Source: Flavobacteriales bacterium UBA4466 (GTDB taxonomy: Bacteria; Bacteroidota; Bacteroidia; Flavobacteriales_D; Sanyastnellaceae). Taken from it: a stretch of DNA of 64,000 bases. The notes below the pieces were generated by a model. That model did not search any database, was not told the DNA's origin, and saw only the letters and a list, made by a program, of their open reading frames with translations. The stretch spans positions 1 through 64,000 of the forward strand of contig CAJJDD010000012.1 in assembly GCA_905182895.1 (NCBI GenBank). The letters run 5' to 3'. Below are positions 51,137-61,500 of the stretch, in pieces (the stretch's first letter is position 1; each line of letters opens with the position of its first letter). Position numbers and translations under genes: made by a program.

Positions 51137-52026
51137 TGAAGAAATTAACCTTTATAATAGGCTTTGTAGCTGTTTTTATTTTCGAGTCGTTCGGTCAGCA
51201 ATTACCTCAAATTACTCAGTTTATGCTGAATAATTACGCCATTAATACGGCGTTTGCGGGAAAAGAATCAGCTATTGAAGCTAGGATATTAAACCGCGAC
51301 CAATGGACAGGAATTACAGATGCACCCAGAACATTTAATCTGTCTGTGCAGGGAATGACTCAGAACCCGAAAGTAGGTATTGGGGGGATTGTTTTTTCTG
51401 ATAATGCTGGGCCTACGCGGAGAATGGGATTAAACCTTAGTTATGCCTACCATTTAAACCTAACAGATAAATGGAAGCTAGGACTTTCTGTAGCAGGGGG
51501 AGCGTTGCAATTTTCCATAGACGGTACCAGAATTGATTTAGATCAAGCAGATGACCCAGCGTTGTTTTCGGAAAAAAGAACACAACTCGTTTTTGACGCG
51601 AGTTTTTCAGCACTTGTATATCGAGAAGACTTTTATTTTGGAGTAACTCTGCCGCAGCTAATGCAGAACAATCTAGATCTGTATGAAAGCATAGCTGAGG
51701 AAGGAAATAAATTAGAAGATCACTATTATGTTACCGCAGGGTATAAGCATGAGCTTTCAGATAAATGGGCTGTAGAACCAGCCATTTTAACTAAGTATGT
51801 CAGTCCGGCACCTTTAAAAACAGACCTTAGCCTTAGAGTGATTTATGAATCTAAAGTATGGTTAGGAGGAACGTATAGAACGAATGATGCTATAGCGATG
51901 TTCGCAGGGTATAACTATAACGATCAAATATCTATAGGCTATGCGTATGACATTACCACTTCTAGCATAAAATCTTTCAGTGACAGTACTCATGAGTTAA
52001 CACTAGCATTTAAGGTATCTAAATAA
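51136..52026 (+). CDS. PorP/SprF family T9SS outer-membrane protein
   Basis: 296 residues: signal peptide ending FESFGQQLPQITQFMLNNYA, NTAFAGKESAIEARILNRDQW and TDAPRTFNLSVQG match the NPAxxG..R.QW.G..G.P.T pattern of the family. The last part has GGTYRTNDAIAMFAGYNYND and IGYAYDITTSS, typical beta-barrel strands. It is the last gene of the cargo-PorP cluster and overlaps the SprB-like gene by 1 bp, so it is probably its dedicated partner. Frame intact. Confidence 0.9.
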   Translation: MKKLTFIIGFVAVFIFESFGQQLPQITQFMLNNYAINTAFAGKESAIEARILNRDQWTGITDAPRTFNLSVQGMTQNPKVGIGGIVFSDNAGPTRRMGLNLSYAYHLNLTDKWKLGLSVAGGALQFSIDGTRIDLDQADDPALFSEKRTQLVFDASFSALVYREDFYFGVTLPQLMQNNLDLYESIAEEGNKLEDHYYVTAGYKHELSDKWAVEPAILTKYVSPAPLKTDLSLRVIYESKVWLGGTYRTNDAIAMFAGYNYNDQISIGYAYDITTSSIKSFSDSTHELTLAFKVSK

Positions 52027-52033
52027 ACTTTTT

Positions 52034-52387
52034 TTGAATATTGAAGTTTATAGAGATTTCTGCCTGTCATTAAAGGGAGCTACAGAAGAATTTCCTTTTG
52101 ATAATAGAACCTTAGTGTTCAAGGTTCAGAATAAAATCTTCGCTTTATTAGATATAGAATCCTTCAAATAGATAAATTTAAAGTGTGACCCAGAAAAAGC
52201 CATCGAATTAAGAGAACAATTTAAAGGAATTATTCCAGGATACCACATGAATAAAAAGCACTGGAACTCCTTGAAAACAGCCTCAGACGTTAGCGACAGT
52301 CTAGTTAAAGAACTCACCAACCATTCTTATGAGCTGGTCGTTTCGGGATTAACTAAAAAACTAAGAGAAGGACTGAATAGTTTATAG
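52034..52387 (+). pseudogene. MmcQ/YjbR family protein with an in-frame TAG
   Basis: Begins at TTG 52034: MNIEVYRDFCLSLKGATEEF, PFDNRTLVFKVQNKIFALLD, IESFK, then TAG, then INLKCDPEKAIELREQFKGI and GYHMNKKHWNSLKT in the same frame to a stop at 52385. The family has a CyaY-like fold and is suspected to bind DNA. Only one base (for example TCG to TAG) separates it from an intact ~117-residue protein. It follows the PorP gene by 8 bp. Confidence 0.8.
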
Positions 52388-52419
52388 TCGGTATAACTCC
52401 AGCTAATCTAGTAAGATGC

Positions 52420-52427
52420 TATCTTTG
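52420..52427 (+). promoter_or_regulatory. -7 box (TATCTTTG) for the hypothetical gene before rsmI
   Basis: TATCTTTG lies 15 bp before ATG 52443 and within the longer frame that starts at 52416, so it supports the shorter start. Confidence 0.55.
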
Positions 52428-52442
52428 TCCTTTTCGGAACAA

Positions 52443-53130
52443 ATGGACTATTTACCCTTAGAAAAGGTAGCAGCAGAACTGCTAAAAAAGATTCAATCCC
52501 TTAAATCGGGAGAGATGGCTTCTACAGAATTATCTGGTTTAGTAGGCTCTTCTAGAGATGTTTATGAGCGATTGGTTATTCTAGAATTCCAGGCTTTAGA
52601 GAAGAAAACCGCTCCAGTTAAAGAACTAAAACCATTTAAAATAGACACCGAAGCCACAGAAAAACCTGCAGTATCGAAGGAGATTAATATTCAGGAAGAG
52701 GTAGAAGAAAAAAAAGTACTCGAGAAAAAAAAGCCAGTTAAGATAGTAATAGAAGAGCCAGTCGGAGACAGAAACAATTGTTGATGAGCCAGTTAAAAAA
52801 AAGAAAAAAGAAACTCCAAAAGTAAAACCCGTTGAGAGTGAAGAACAGAAACCTGAAGTAGAATCTAAGAAAACTATAGCAGAGAAATTTGAGAATGCTC
52901 CTATTGAGAGCATAGCTAAGTCTATAACCTTAAATGAAAAATTTCAGTTCATAAGAGTGCTCTGCGGAAACAACGCTCAAAATTTTGAGATTCTTTTAGA
53001 TAAAATAAGAGAGTCGACAGATGAGAAAAGTGCGTTAAACACATTCAGCACTCTTATTACTAAGCCTTCTATAGAGGAAGAAATAGAAGTGTATGAGAAA
53101 TTCGAAGAACTCATAAAAAGAAGATTTTAA
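52443..53130 (+). CDS. conserved hypothetical protein upstream of rsmI (one frameshift)
   Basis: About 229 residues: an N-terminal helical part (MDYLPLEKVAAELLKKIQSL, SGLVGSSRDVYERLVILEFQ), a Lys/Glu-rich linker, and a C-terminal helical domain (SITLNEKFQFIRVLCGNNAQ, FEILLDKIRES). Proteins with the last domain commonly precede rsmI in Bacteroidota; function unknown. The frame shifts near 52760, in the Lys/Glu linker, and the C-terminal frame (DEPVKKKKKETPKVKPVE) runs to 53130, 1 bp before rsmI. Promoter box just upstream. Confidence 0.7.
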
Positions 53131-53131
53131 T

Positions 53132-53806
53132 ATGGCTAAACTTACAGTGGTTCCTACCCCTATAGGAAATTTAAGAGACATGACCTATAGAGCTGTAGAG
53201 ATTCTTTCTTCAGTTGATTTGGTTTTGGCTGAAGACACTCGAACTACTTTTAAGTTATTATCCCATTATCAGATAGATGCTAAGCTGCAGAGCTTTCACA
53301 TGAATAATGAGCATAAAGTAGTAGATAAATATATAAAAGCTCTTCTAGCTGGAACAGAAATAGCCTTAGTAAGTGATGCGGGAACACCCGGAATCTCAGA
53401 TCCGGGTTATATGCTAATCAGAGCCGCGGTTCAAAACAACATTACCGTAGAATGTTTACCGGGAGCTACAGCGATGATCCCTGCCGTAGTAGCCTCAGGC
53501 TTTCCGTGTGATAGATTTTATTTCGAGGGTTTTCTACCGCATAAAAAAGGGAGAGTAAAAAAAATAGAGAGCTTTAAATTATTGGATCAAACGGTAATCC
53601 TTTATGAGTCACCACATAGGATTGTGAAATTACTTGTGCAATTAATAGACGGAGGTTTTGCAACGCATAATGTGGTGGTCTGCAGAGAACTCTCAAAAAT
53701 CCACGAAGAGGTTAGCGTTGTGGTTGAGGTTCATGAAGAACTGACTGCCGCCTGAGTGAGGGGAGAGATAGTGGTTATACTTGATCCTATCCAAAGAGAT
53801 GCTTAA
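53132..53806 (+). CDS. rsmI: 16S rRNA 2'-O-methyltransferase RsmI (in-frame TGA near the end)
   Basis: MAKLTVVPTPIGNLRDMTYR, AEDTRTTFKLLSHY, the SAM-binding VSDAGTPGISDPGYMLIRA and FEGFLPHKKGRV identify RsmI, which methylates C1402 of 16S rRNA. A TGA at 53753 ends the frame after LTAA, but the same frame continues as VRGEIVVILDPIQRDA and stops at 53804; the end KGEIVVIL is conserved in the family. So the TGA is probably a substitution, a sequencing error or a mild C-terminal truncation. The extended end would overlap convergent radA by 20 bp. Confidence 0.88.
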
Positions 53807-55151
53807 ATACTTCTTCTACACGCTTAAATGTGCTTACTTTAATATCTACTGATGGAAGTTTAGTCTCTTTCTTACCTTGGTAAGCCATGATAATTTCTTC
53901 AAACCCTAATTTTTCAGCTTCTTGTATTCTCTGTTCTGTTCTACTAACAGCTCGCAGTTCACCTGATAAACCTATTTCAGCACAGAACGCCACCTTCCCG
54001 GGCACTGCGATATCAAGATTACTTGACAAAATTGCCGCTATAACTGCTAAATCTATTCCTATATCATCTACTCGAACTCCGCCAGCGATGTTTAAGAAAA
54101 CATCTTTTTGCCCTAATCTAAAGCCGCACCTTTTTTCTAAGACCGCCAGCAGCATGTTTAATCTTCTAGAATCTAATCCAGTAGTCACCCGCTGAGGTGT
54201 TCCGTAAACTGCGGTACTCACGAGGGCTTGGATTTCTATAAGGATGGGTCTCATTCCTTCTACAGTGCAGGCTACAGCCGAGCCGCTTAAACCGGAGTCT
54301 GTTTGGTTAATAAGAAGTTCCGAGGGGTTTTCTACTTCTCTTAAGCCAGCTCCAGTCATTTCATAAATACCTAATTCGTTGGTACTACCGAATCTATTTT
54401 TTTGAGACCTCAACAGGCGGAACATGTAATTTCTATCACCTTCAAACTGCAGAACAGTATCTACCATGTGCTCGAGTAGTTTAGGCCCGGCTATAGCCCC
54501 GTCTTTAGTGATATGTCCTATAAGGAAAATAGAAGTATTGGTTTGCTTGGCGTATTGCATTAACTCAGAAGCAGTTTCTCTAATTTGTGAGAGACTTCCA
54601 GGAGATCCTTCTATAACAGGAGAGTATAAAGTTTGTACTGAATCTATAATGATTAAATCAGGCTCTATTTCTCTAGAAATGGACCGAATAATATTTGTAT
54701 TGGTCCCGGTAAAGATGTAGAAATCTGAGGTGTTGGAATCGAGTCTTTCAGCCCTCATTTTGAGCTGTTTTTCACTCTCTTCTCCAGAGACATAAATAAT
54801 TTTTAGGCCAGGGTTATTCAACGCCAGTTGGAGCATCAATGTTGACTTCCCTATCCCGGGGTCACCGCCTACTAAAACTAAACTTCCGGGAACTAAACCT
54901 CCACCCAAAACACGATTAAGCTCTTTATCGTTTAGAATTATTCTGCTATCATTTGTAGGGTCTATAGAAGAAAATTTTACGGGCGTTTTTTCGGTATTGG
55001 TAACTTCTCTTCTATCATGCGTAGCAATACTCTTTTCTAGTACTCTTTCTTTAAGTGTGTTCCATTCATTACATGAAGAACATTTCCCAGCCCACTGAGA
55101 AGATTCGTTTCCGCAATTTGTACAGTAAAATATTGTTCTTGCCTTAGCCAT
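53787..55151 (-). CDS. radA: DNA repair protein RadA
   Basis: 454 residues: N-terminal C4 zinc finger (CTNCGNESSQWAGKCSSCNE), RecA-like ATPase with Walker A GGDPGIGKST and IIDSVQT, the RadA-specific KNRFG motif in RSQKNRFGSTNELG, and a C-terminal Lon-protease-like domain (GLSGELRAVSRTEQRIQEAE). RadA is a hexameric helicase that drives branch migration in recombination. Intact, in a convergent arrangement with rsmI. Confidence 0.95.
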   Translation of the reverse strand: MAKARTIFYCTNCGNESSQWAGKCSSCNEWNTLKERVLEKSIATHDRREVTNTEKTPVKFSSIDPTNDSRIILNDKELNRVLGGGLVPGSLVLVGGDPGIGKSTLMLQLALNNPGLKIIYVSGEESEKQLKMRAERLDSNTSDFYIFTGTNTNIIRSISREIEPDLIIIDSVQTLYSPVIEGSPGSLSQIRETASELMQYAKQTNTSIFLIGHITKDGAIAGPKLLEHMVDTVLQFEGDRNYMFRLLRSQKNRFGSTNELGIYEMTGAGLREVENPSELLINQTDSGLSGSAVACTVEGMRPILIEIQALVSTAVYGTPQRVTTGLDSRRLNMLLAVLEKRCGFRLGQKDVFLNIAGGVRVDDIGIDLAVIAAILSSNLDIAVPGKVAFCAEIGLSGELRAVSRTEQRIQEAEKLGFEEIIMAYQGKKETKLPSVDIKVSTFKRVEEVFKHLFG

Positions 55152-55203
55152 GTGTTTTAAACTTAAAGAGCCAATTTAGGATTTTGCGGGGAATATGTAA
55201 AAA

Positions 55204-55230
55204 AAAAGCAACTCTAAAAGAGCTGCTTTT
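55204..55230 (-). terminator. rho-independent terminator after the first NIDO/CHU_C gene
   Basis: AAAAGCA ... TGCTTTT with inner CTCT/AGAG pairs and a short loop; on the minus strand it is followed by a run of about nine T residues (plus strand A-run before 55209). It lies 55 bp after the stop of the gene at 55285. Confidence 0.7.
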
Positions 55231-55284
55231 ATAATGCGTTATATTCTTAAGTTCTATCTAAAAAAGGAAAGTGTTCCCTGTAAA

Positions 55285-58200
55285 TTATTTTCTAAATATA
55301 GTAATTGTTCCTTCTACAGGGTCAATATTTTCACTAGCAGTAATCGTATAAAAATACACACCATCTTCTAACTCGTCTCCTTTAGTGGTCTTCCCATACC
55401 ACGGGTTGTTATTTGAATAATTATCATTCTCATAAACTAGATTACCCCATCTATTGAAGATTCTAACTTGAACATTTTGTAGTCTCTCTATACCTTCAAT
55501 GAACCAAGCCTCATTTAACCCACCACTGAAATAACCAGCCGTTTCGCCATCTGAATCTGGTGTAATCACATTAGAGGCCTGTATAAAACAAGGAATTAGC
55601 TGTAAGACAACCTCTTCTTGTGCTGTTCCACAGTAATCATTGGCTGTGAATGTAAGTGTAGCTGCATCTGCAGGAGGAGGGATCTGATCAGACCCTACTT
55701 GAATACTTGTTTCTGAAGAAGAAAGTGTTTCTGTGAAAGGTGCTCCATCAGCATCCAAATATTCCAGCTCCCAGGTAATTGGGGCGGCGAAAGGCGTTCC
55801 GCCAGTCCAAGTTGGAGTTATTGTCTGTAAGTCTCCCGCACAGTAGAAAAGAGTATCGGTTAGATAGGTTACAGTAGGAGAGTTACTCGTATTTATAAAA
55901 GCAGAAGCTTGAGCAGTTCCACAATCATTACTAACGGTTACAGAATAATCATTAGCGGAAGAAACCTGAATAGAAGGGGTATCTTCACCAGTAGACCACT
56001 CAAAAACCCATGAAGGGTCTCCTTGTCCAGAAGGACTTAGTATAGAGGTTGCTCCGTCACAAAGAACATCGTTAAATAGGATGGCTGTGGGAGTAGGAAC
56101 TATAATTATCTGTCCTTGATCTTGGCTATTTCCACAAACATTTTCAATCTCTATAATATAATTAATGCTACTAGAGGCTTCTGCTGTTGGGTCGTTTCCA
56201 AGATTATTTGGAATCCACGTGTATGTGGCATCATCAATAACATCACTTGGGCCATAAATAGGCTCGATTAAGACGCTCGCATTATCACATGACTCATAGT
56301 CAAGTGCTTGTACTGTTGGAGTAACAGAGAACGTCAAAGAGACTTCTTCTACTCGGTCACAGACATCTGAAGTAAATGTTAAGTCATAAGTCCCTACAAA
56401 CCCTAGAGGAGCAGTAAATACATTATCGTCATTTACTGGGTTGAAAACATCGGTATATTCTAAGGTATATCCTTCTCCACCAGCAGGCACATCTACTTCC
56501 CACGTTCCCGGTAAAGCATTAAATCCACAGTTAGCTTGCTGCGTGAAAAAAGGCAGCCCATTATCTATAAGAAGGTCTCCTTCATCTGTATCGAAAACAA
56601 CGACACTATTGGTATTATAAATTTGAACTCTGATATCATCATCATCTAATCCAGAGGTAAAAAAGTACTCAATTAGCTGTCCATGAAAGACATTAAAGCC
56701 ATCTGGAGAAAAACCAGAAGTCCCGCCAATATTATAATTGAAAGGTCCTGTTCCGTCAACGTATACTTCAACGTTAGCGCCCTCCCAAGAATCTCCTTCC
56801 GAATCATATAGATATATAGGATAAACACATGTATTCGGGTCTGCCCATGCTCCGGTCCATTCTATAAGATCATCCTCGTCACACTGAGCGAGGAAATTAA
56901 CGTTAGGAACGTTTACTATTTCTTCTTGAATTGGGATTACCACAGAGCCTTCACATCCGTCAGCATTTATTGCTGTCACTTGGAATGTTCCAGGTGTTAC
57001 GGTGATAGAGTCATTGTCTAAATCACTAGATAATATTTCACCATTGGCGTTGAACACCTCCCAGATGTATTCTGAATATATATTTTCGTCTTGAAGCACT
57101 AATTCGGTTTCTTCCCCATCACAGAGAAAATAATCTGAAGCCACCACTAGTGGATTAAAACTAGGGATTTGGTAAACACTAATAGGGCCATATTCAGTTT
57201 GACACCCTTCTAGAATTCCAATTAATGAGTATATACCGCCGGTTAGAGTGTTCGTTTGACCGTTGGTGTTATTACTCCAAACATAATCATCGAATCCGTC
57301 AGAGGCAGTTAAGTTTGCTCCAGGTTGACCTCCGCAATAAGGAATAACATCATCAATATAGCCTAATCCAGTTACCGTCAGTTCGGGGAGCGTTATATCT
57401 TGAACTACAATGTTATATATAACCACTGACTGTGCAGCCGGAGAGCCATTATCTGTCGCTGTAAAAACTAATGTGTGTTCTCCCACATTGCCAGCCCCAC
57501 CTTCAAAATAACCAGTCATAAAACCGTCTCCGTTAGAGGTCACAACCCATCCGTCTCCTTCAGAGTCGTCTACTGTTATGGTTACTGTCTGTCCAGGTTC
57601 TGGACCTATAAATGACAAATCGAATTCATAAGTATCGTTTTGACAAATAAAGAGAGTATCACAAGCATCACTGTTTCCCGCTATGGGAGGTAGGTTGTCT
57701 TCGGTAGAGCAGATGTTAAAAACAAAAGATTTATCATCTAACCAATCTATGCCATCAACAGCTCCAAAAGGCCCATCATAATCGTTTGAGTCATCTAAAA
57801 ATCTACCGAATTGAATAAAATTCACACCATCATTTCTGTTAGCGCCAACAGTTCCCGCAGCAGTTCCTCCAAAACCGTTAGTTCCACCGTTCCAATCTCC
57901 TGCGGCCCATTGCATATCTTGGTAAAACAGTCCTACATTATTTCCAAGTCCAACTGCTTCATCAGATTGGTCAGTAATTACTATTTGAAAAGTATTGTTT
58001 AAATTACCATGCTGGTTGTAATATCCAACATCCAAGTAGGTGATATATGCAGCAGTTGGCGTAGTCCAATAATAGACAGTTCCACATCCTGCACATTGTA
58101 AATCAATATCTGCCCAGTAACCAGCGATCATGGCAAAATCATCTGATGGAAAACCAGCAGGGACGAAGGACGTATTGAAATTATCGAATGTAATATTCCC

Positions 58201-58545
58201 CTTCATATTGATATAGAACTGATCATAGTTTATTCCGAAATGACAGAATTCAAAATCTAAATCAAAAGGTCCCCAAGCACCGTCTAATGAGTTTCCAGAA
58301 TCAGGAGTATTCTCATCTAATTCTATAGCGCTATCTGGAATAGGCACAAAAGAATAGCAGTCTGTCGAGGTTATTTCACCTCCCCCGCCACGAAGCATCT
58401 TTTTACTAATGTAAGGCTTAGCTTGAGCTTCTTTTTGAAGTTGCTCTGACTCTTTTTTAGGTAAATAACGCTCGTTAATATCTCTTTCTTGAGCGAACGA
58501 GCTTAAGCATACCGATAAGCAGATTAGTAATAATAGAGTTTTCAT
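55285..58545 (-). CDS. secreted T9SS type B protein with NIDO-like N-terminus (copy A)
   Basis: 1,086 residues. A signal peptide (KTLLLLICLSVCLSSFAQ), then a nidogen-like region (NNTFQIVITDQ, FYQDMQWAAGDWNGGTNGFG), Ig/cadherin-like beta domains (NLPPIAGNSD, TFTATDNGSPAAQ) and a C-terminal CHU_C sorting domain (NVITPDSDGETAGYFSGGLN, VRIFNRWGNLVYEND, DGVYFYTITASENIDPVEGT). It should be exported by T9SS; a structural or adhesive role is inference. The last ~545 residues are almost identical to copy B next to it. Intact frame. It lies 20 bp after copy B and is probably co-transcribed. Confidence 0.88.
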   Translation of the reverse strand: MKTLLLLICLSVCLSSFAQERDINERYLPKKESEQLQKEAQAKPYISKKMLRGGGGEITSTDCYSFVPIPDSAIELDENTPDSGNSLDGAWGPFDLDFEFCHFGINYDQFYINMKGNITFDNFNTSFVPAGFPSDDFAMIAGYWADIDLQCAGCGTVYYWTTPTAAYITYLDVGYYNQHGNLNNTFQIVITDQSDEAVGLGNNVGLFYQDMQWAAGDWNGGTNGFGGTAAGTVGANRNDGVNFIQFGRFLDDSNDYDGPFGAVDGIDWLDDKSFVFNICSTEDNLPPIAGNSDACDTLFICQNDTYEFDLSFIGPEPGQTVTITVDDSEGDGWVVTSNGDGFMTGYFEGGAGNVGEHTLVFTATDNGSPAAQSVVIYNIVVQDITLPELTVTGLGYIDDVIPYCGGQPGANLTASDGFDDYVWSNNTNGQTNTLTGGIYSLIGILEGCQTEYGPISVYQIPSFNPLVVASDYFLCDGEETELVLQDENIYSEYIWEVFNANGEILSSDLDNDSITVTPGTFQVTAINADGCEGSVVIPIQEEIVNVPNVNFLAQCDEDDLIEWTGAWADPNTCVYPIYLYDSEGDSWEGANVEVYVDGTGPFNYNIGGTSGFSPDGFNVFHGQLIEYFFTSGLDDDDIRVQIYNTNSVVVFDTDEGDLLIDNGLPFFTQQANCGFNALPGTWEVDVPAGGEGYTLEYTDVFNPVNDDNVFTAPLGFVGTYDLTFTSDVCDRVEEVSLTFSVTPTVQALDYESCDNASVLIEPIYGPSDVIDDATYTWIPNNLGNDPTAEASSSINYIIEIENVCGNSQDQGQIIIVPTPTAILFNDVLCDGATSILSPSGQGDPSWVFEWSTGEDTPSIQVSSANDYSVTVSNDCGTAQASAFINTSNSPTVTYLTDTLFYCAGDLQTITPTWTGGTPFAAPITWELEYLDADGAPFTETLSSSETSIQVGSDQIPPPADAATLTFTANDYCGTAQEEVVLQLIPCFIQASNVITPDSDGETAGYFSGGLNEAWFIEGIERLQNVQVRIFNRWGNLVYENDNYSNNNPWYGKTTKGDELEDGVYFYTITASENIDPVEGTITIFRK
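55287..56925 (-). repeat. 1.64-kb direct repeat, copy A
   Basis: Matches 58568-60206 at a constant offset of 3,281 bp without indels; I saw about seven mismatches. It covers the C-terminal half of the NIDO/CHU_C protein. Confidence 0.9.
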
Positions 58546-58565
58546 TTTATAAGGTGGTGTAAAGG

Positions 58566-61500
58566 TTATTTTCTAAATATAGTAACTGTTCCTTCTACAG
58601 GGTCAATATTTTCACTAGCAGTAATCGTATAAAAATACACACCATCTTCTAACTCGTCTCCTTTAGTGGTCTTCCCATACCACGGGTTGTTATTTGAATA
58701 ATTATCATTCTCATAAACTAGATTACCCCATCTATTAAAGATTCTAACTTGAACATTTTGTAGTCTCTCTATACCTTCAATGAACCAAGCCTCATTTAAC
58801 CCACCACTGAAATAACCAGCCGTTTCGCCATCTGAATCTGGTGTAATCACATTAGAGGCCTGTATAAAACAAGGAATTAGCTGTAAGACAACCTCTTCTT
58901 GTGCTGTTCCACAGTAATCATTGGCTGTGAATGTAAGTGTAGCTGCATCTGCAGGAGGAGGGATCTGATCAGACCCTACTTGAATACTTGTTTCTGAAGA
59001 AGAAAGTGTTTCTGTGAAAGGTGCTCCATCAGCATCCAAATATTCCAGCTCCCAGGTAATTGGGGCGGCGAAAGGCGTTCCGCCAGTCCAAGTTGGAGTT
59101 ATTGTCTGTAAGTCTCCCGCACAGTAGAAAAGAGTATCGGTTAGATAGGTTACAGTAGGAGAGTTACTCGTATTTATAAAAGCAGAAGCTTGAGCAGTTC
59201 CACAATCATTACTAACGGTTACAGAATAATCATTAGCGGAAGAAACCTGAATAGAAGGGGTATCTTCACCAGTAGACCACTCAAAAACCCATGAAGGGTC
59301 TCCTTGTCCAGAAGGACTTAGTATAGAGGTTGCTCCGTCACAAAGAACATCGTTAAACAGGATGGCTGTGGGAGTAGGAACTATAATTATCTCTCCTTGA
59401 TCTTGGCTATTTCCACAAACATTTTCAATCTCTATAATATAATTAATGCTACTAGAGGTTTCTGCTGTTGGGCCGCTTCCAAGATTATTTGGAATCCACG
59501 TGTATGTGGCATCATCAATAACATCACTTGGGCCATAAATAGGCTCGATTAAGACGCTCGCATTATCACATGACTCATAGTCAAGTGCTTGTACTGTTGG
59601 AGTAACAGAGAACGTCAAAGAGACTTCTTCTACTCGGTCACAGACATCTGAAGTAAATGTTAAGTCATAAGTCCCTACAAACCCTAGAGGAGCAGTAAAT
59701 ACATTATCGTCATTTACTGGGTTGAAAACATCGGTATATTCTAAGGTATATCCTTCTCCACCAGCAGGCACATCTACTTCCCACGTTCCCGGTAAAGCAT
59801 TAAATCCACAGTTAGCTTGCTGCGTGAAAAAAGGCAGCCCATTATCTATAAGAAGGTCTCCTTCATCTGTATCGAAAACAACGACACTATTGGTATTATA
59901 AATTTGAACTCTGATATCATCATCATCTAATCCAGAGGTAAAAAAGTACTCAATTAGCTGTCCATGAAAGACATTAAAGCCATCTGGAGAAAAACCAGAA
60001 GTCCCGCCAATATTATAATTGAAAGGTCCTGTTCCGTCAACGTATACTTCAACGTTAGCGCCCTCCCAAGAATCTCCTTCCGAATCATATAGATATATAG
60101 GATAAACACATGTATTCGGGTCTGCCCATGCTCCGGTCCATTCTATAAGATCATCCTCGTCACACTGAGCGAGGAAATTAACGTTAGGAACGTTTACTAT
60201 TTCTTCATTAATTTGTATTATTCTATTCCCAGGGCACTCTCCATCATCTGTGACCGTCACTTGGTATAACCCCGGCCCAACCTCTATAGTTGCTTGTTCA
60301 GTGTCTTCAGAAATAATGTTTCCATCACCGTCTACTACTGCCCAAGCTATACTTGTGTAATCGTCTGCATCATCTAGTGTAATTTCAGTAGTCTCCCCTT
60401 CACACAAGAATAAAGACTGAGCGGTTATACCTGGGTTAAACACAGGGATTTCAAATACGGTTACGGGACCAGCCTCTGTATCACAACCTTCGATAAAAGC
60501 GGTAAGTGTGTATATTCCTTGGTTAAAACTAGAAGTTTGTAGAGGCAAGTCATTACTCCATAAATAACTATCGAACCCATCAGTTCCTGAAAGCGTTACA
60601 CCGTCTTGACCTTGGCAGTATGACACAGCATTAACGATGTCTCCTTCGAAATATATATCTAAATCTGGAACTTCTATATCCAACACTTCTACTACATAAG
60701 TAACAGTCGTAGAAAGTGGAGGTGTTCCATTATCAGTAGCGGTGAATGAAATATCATAAAACCCTGGAGTAGTATCAGAATTCAGTATTGCGGTAACCGT
60801 AGCTGTAGAACCTCCCGTAGCATTTATACTAATATCTGGAAAACCACCATCCTCAAAAGTCACCTCCATAGTTTGATTATTTTCAGGAGCTAAGAACGTT
60901 AATTCTATTATTTCTGTGTCATTTGCACATAGAACTAAAGTGTCTCCACAACTTCCGCCAGCATCTCCTAATACTAGAGGAGGAAGGTTTTCATTGGCAG
61001 AGATATTTGCGTTAAATGTAATTGTCTGGTCATCTAACCAGCTAACGCCATCAGTAGTGGCAAAAGGGCCGTCATAATCATCTCCTTCCTGGTCGAACTC
61101 ACCAAAAGAAATAAAATCATTATTATTCCCAGCGCTTGCCCCGACATTAGCAGGCGAACCACCAAAACCGTTAGTTCCATTAGAAGCCGAACCAGTAGTC
61201 CATTGCATATCTAAATAACAGAATTGAGCAGTGTTACCAGAAGTCAGCACCTCTGAACCTTCTGGAGTGAAAATTACCTGAAAAGAGTTAACCTTATCGT
61301 TTTGCTCGTTAAAGTAGCCAACTTCAATCCAGTTGACATAAACAGCGTCATCTGTTACTTTATAGTATAAATCGCCACAAGCGCCACAACCGAAATCTAC
61401 ATCTGCCCAAAACGGTGCTAACATCACATCATTATTAGGAAAGCCTGATGGGGTACATGTCCCGTTGGCCCCATCAAAAGTAACATTCCATTGGTGTTGA

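Noticed and set aside
52034-53806. Stop-codon reassignment or selenocysteine at the in-frame TAG/TGA
   Set aside because: TAG and TGA end other intact genes in the window (e.g. TAG at 28558 and 42453, TGA at 1751, 2850 and 9254), and I see no SECIS-like hairpin after the TGA.
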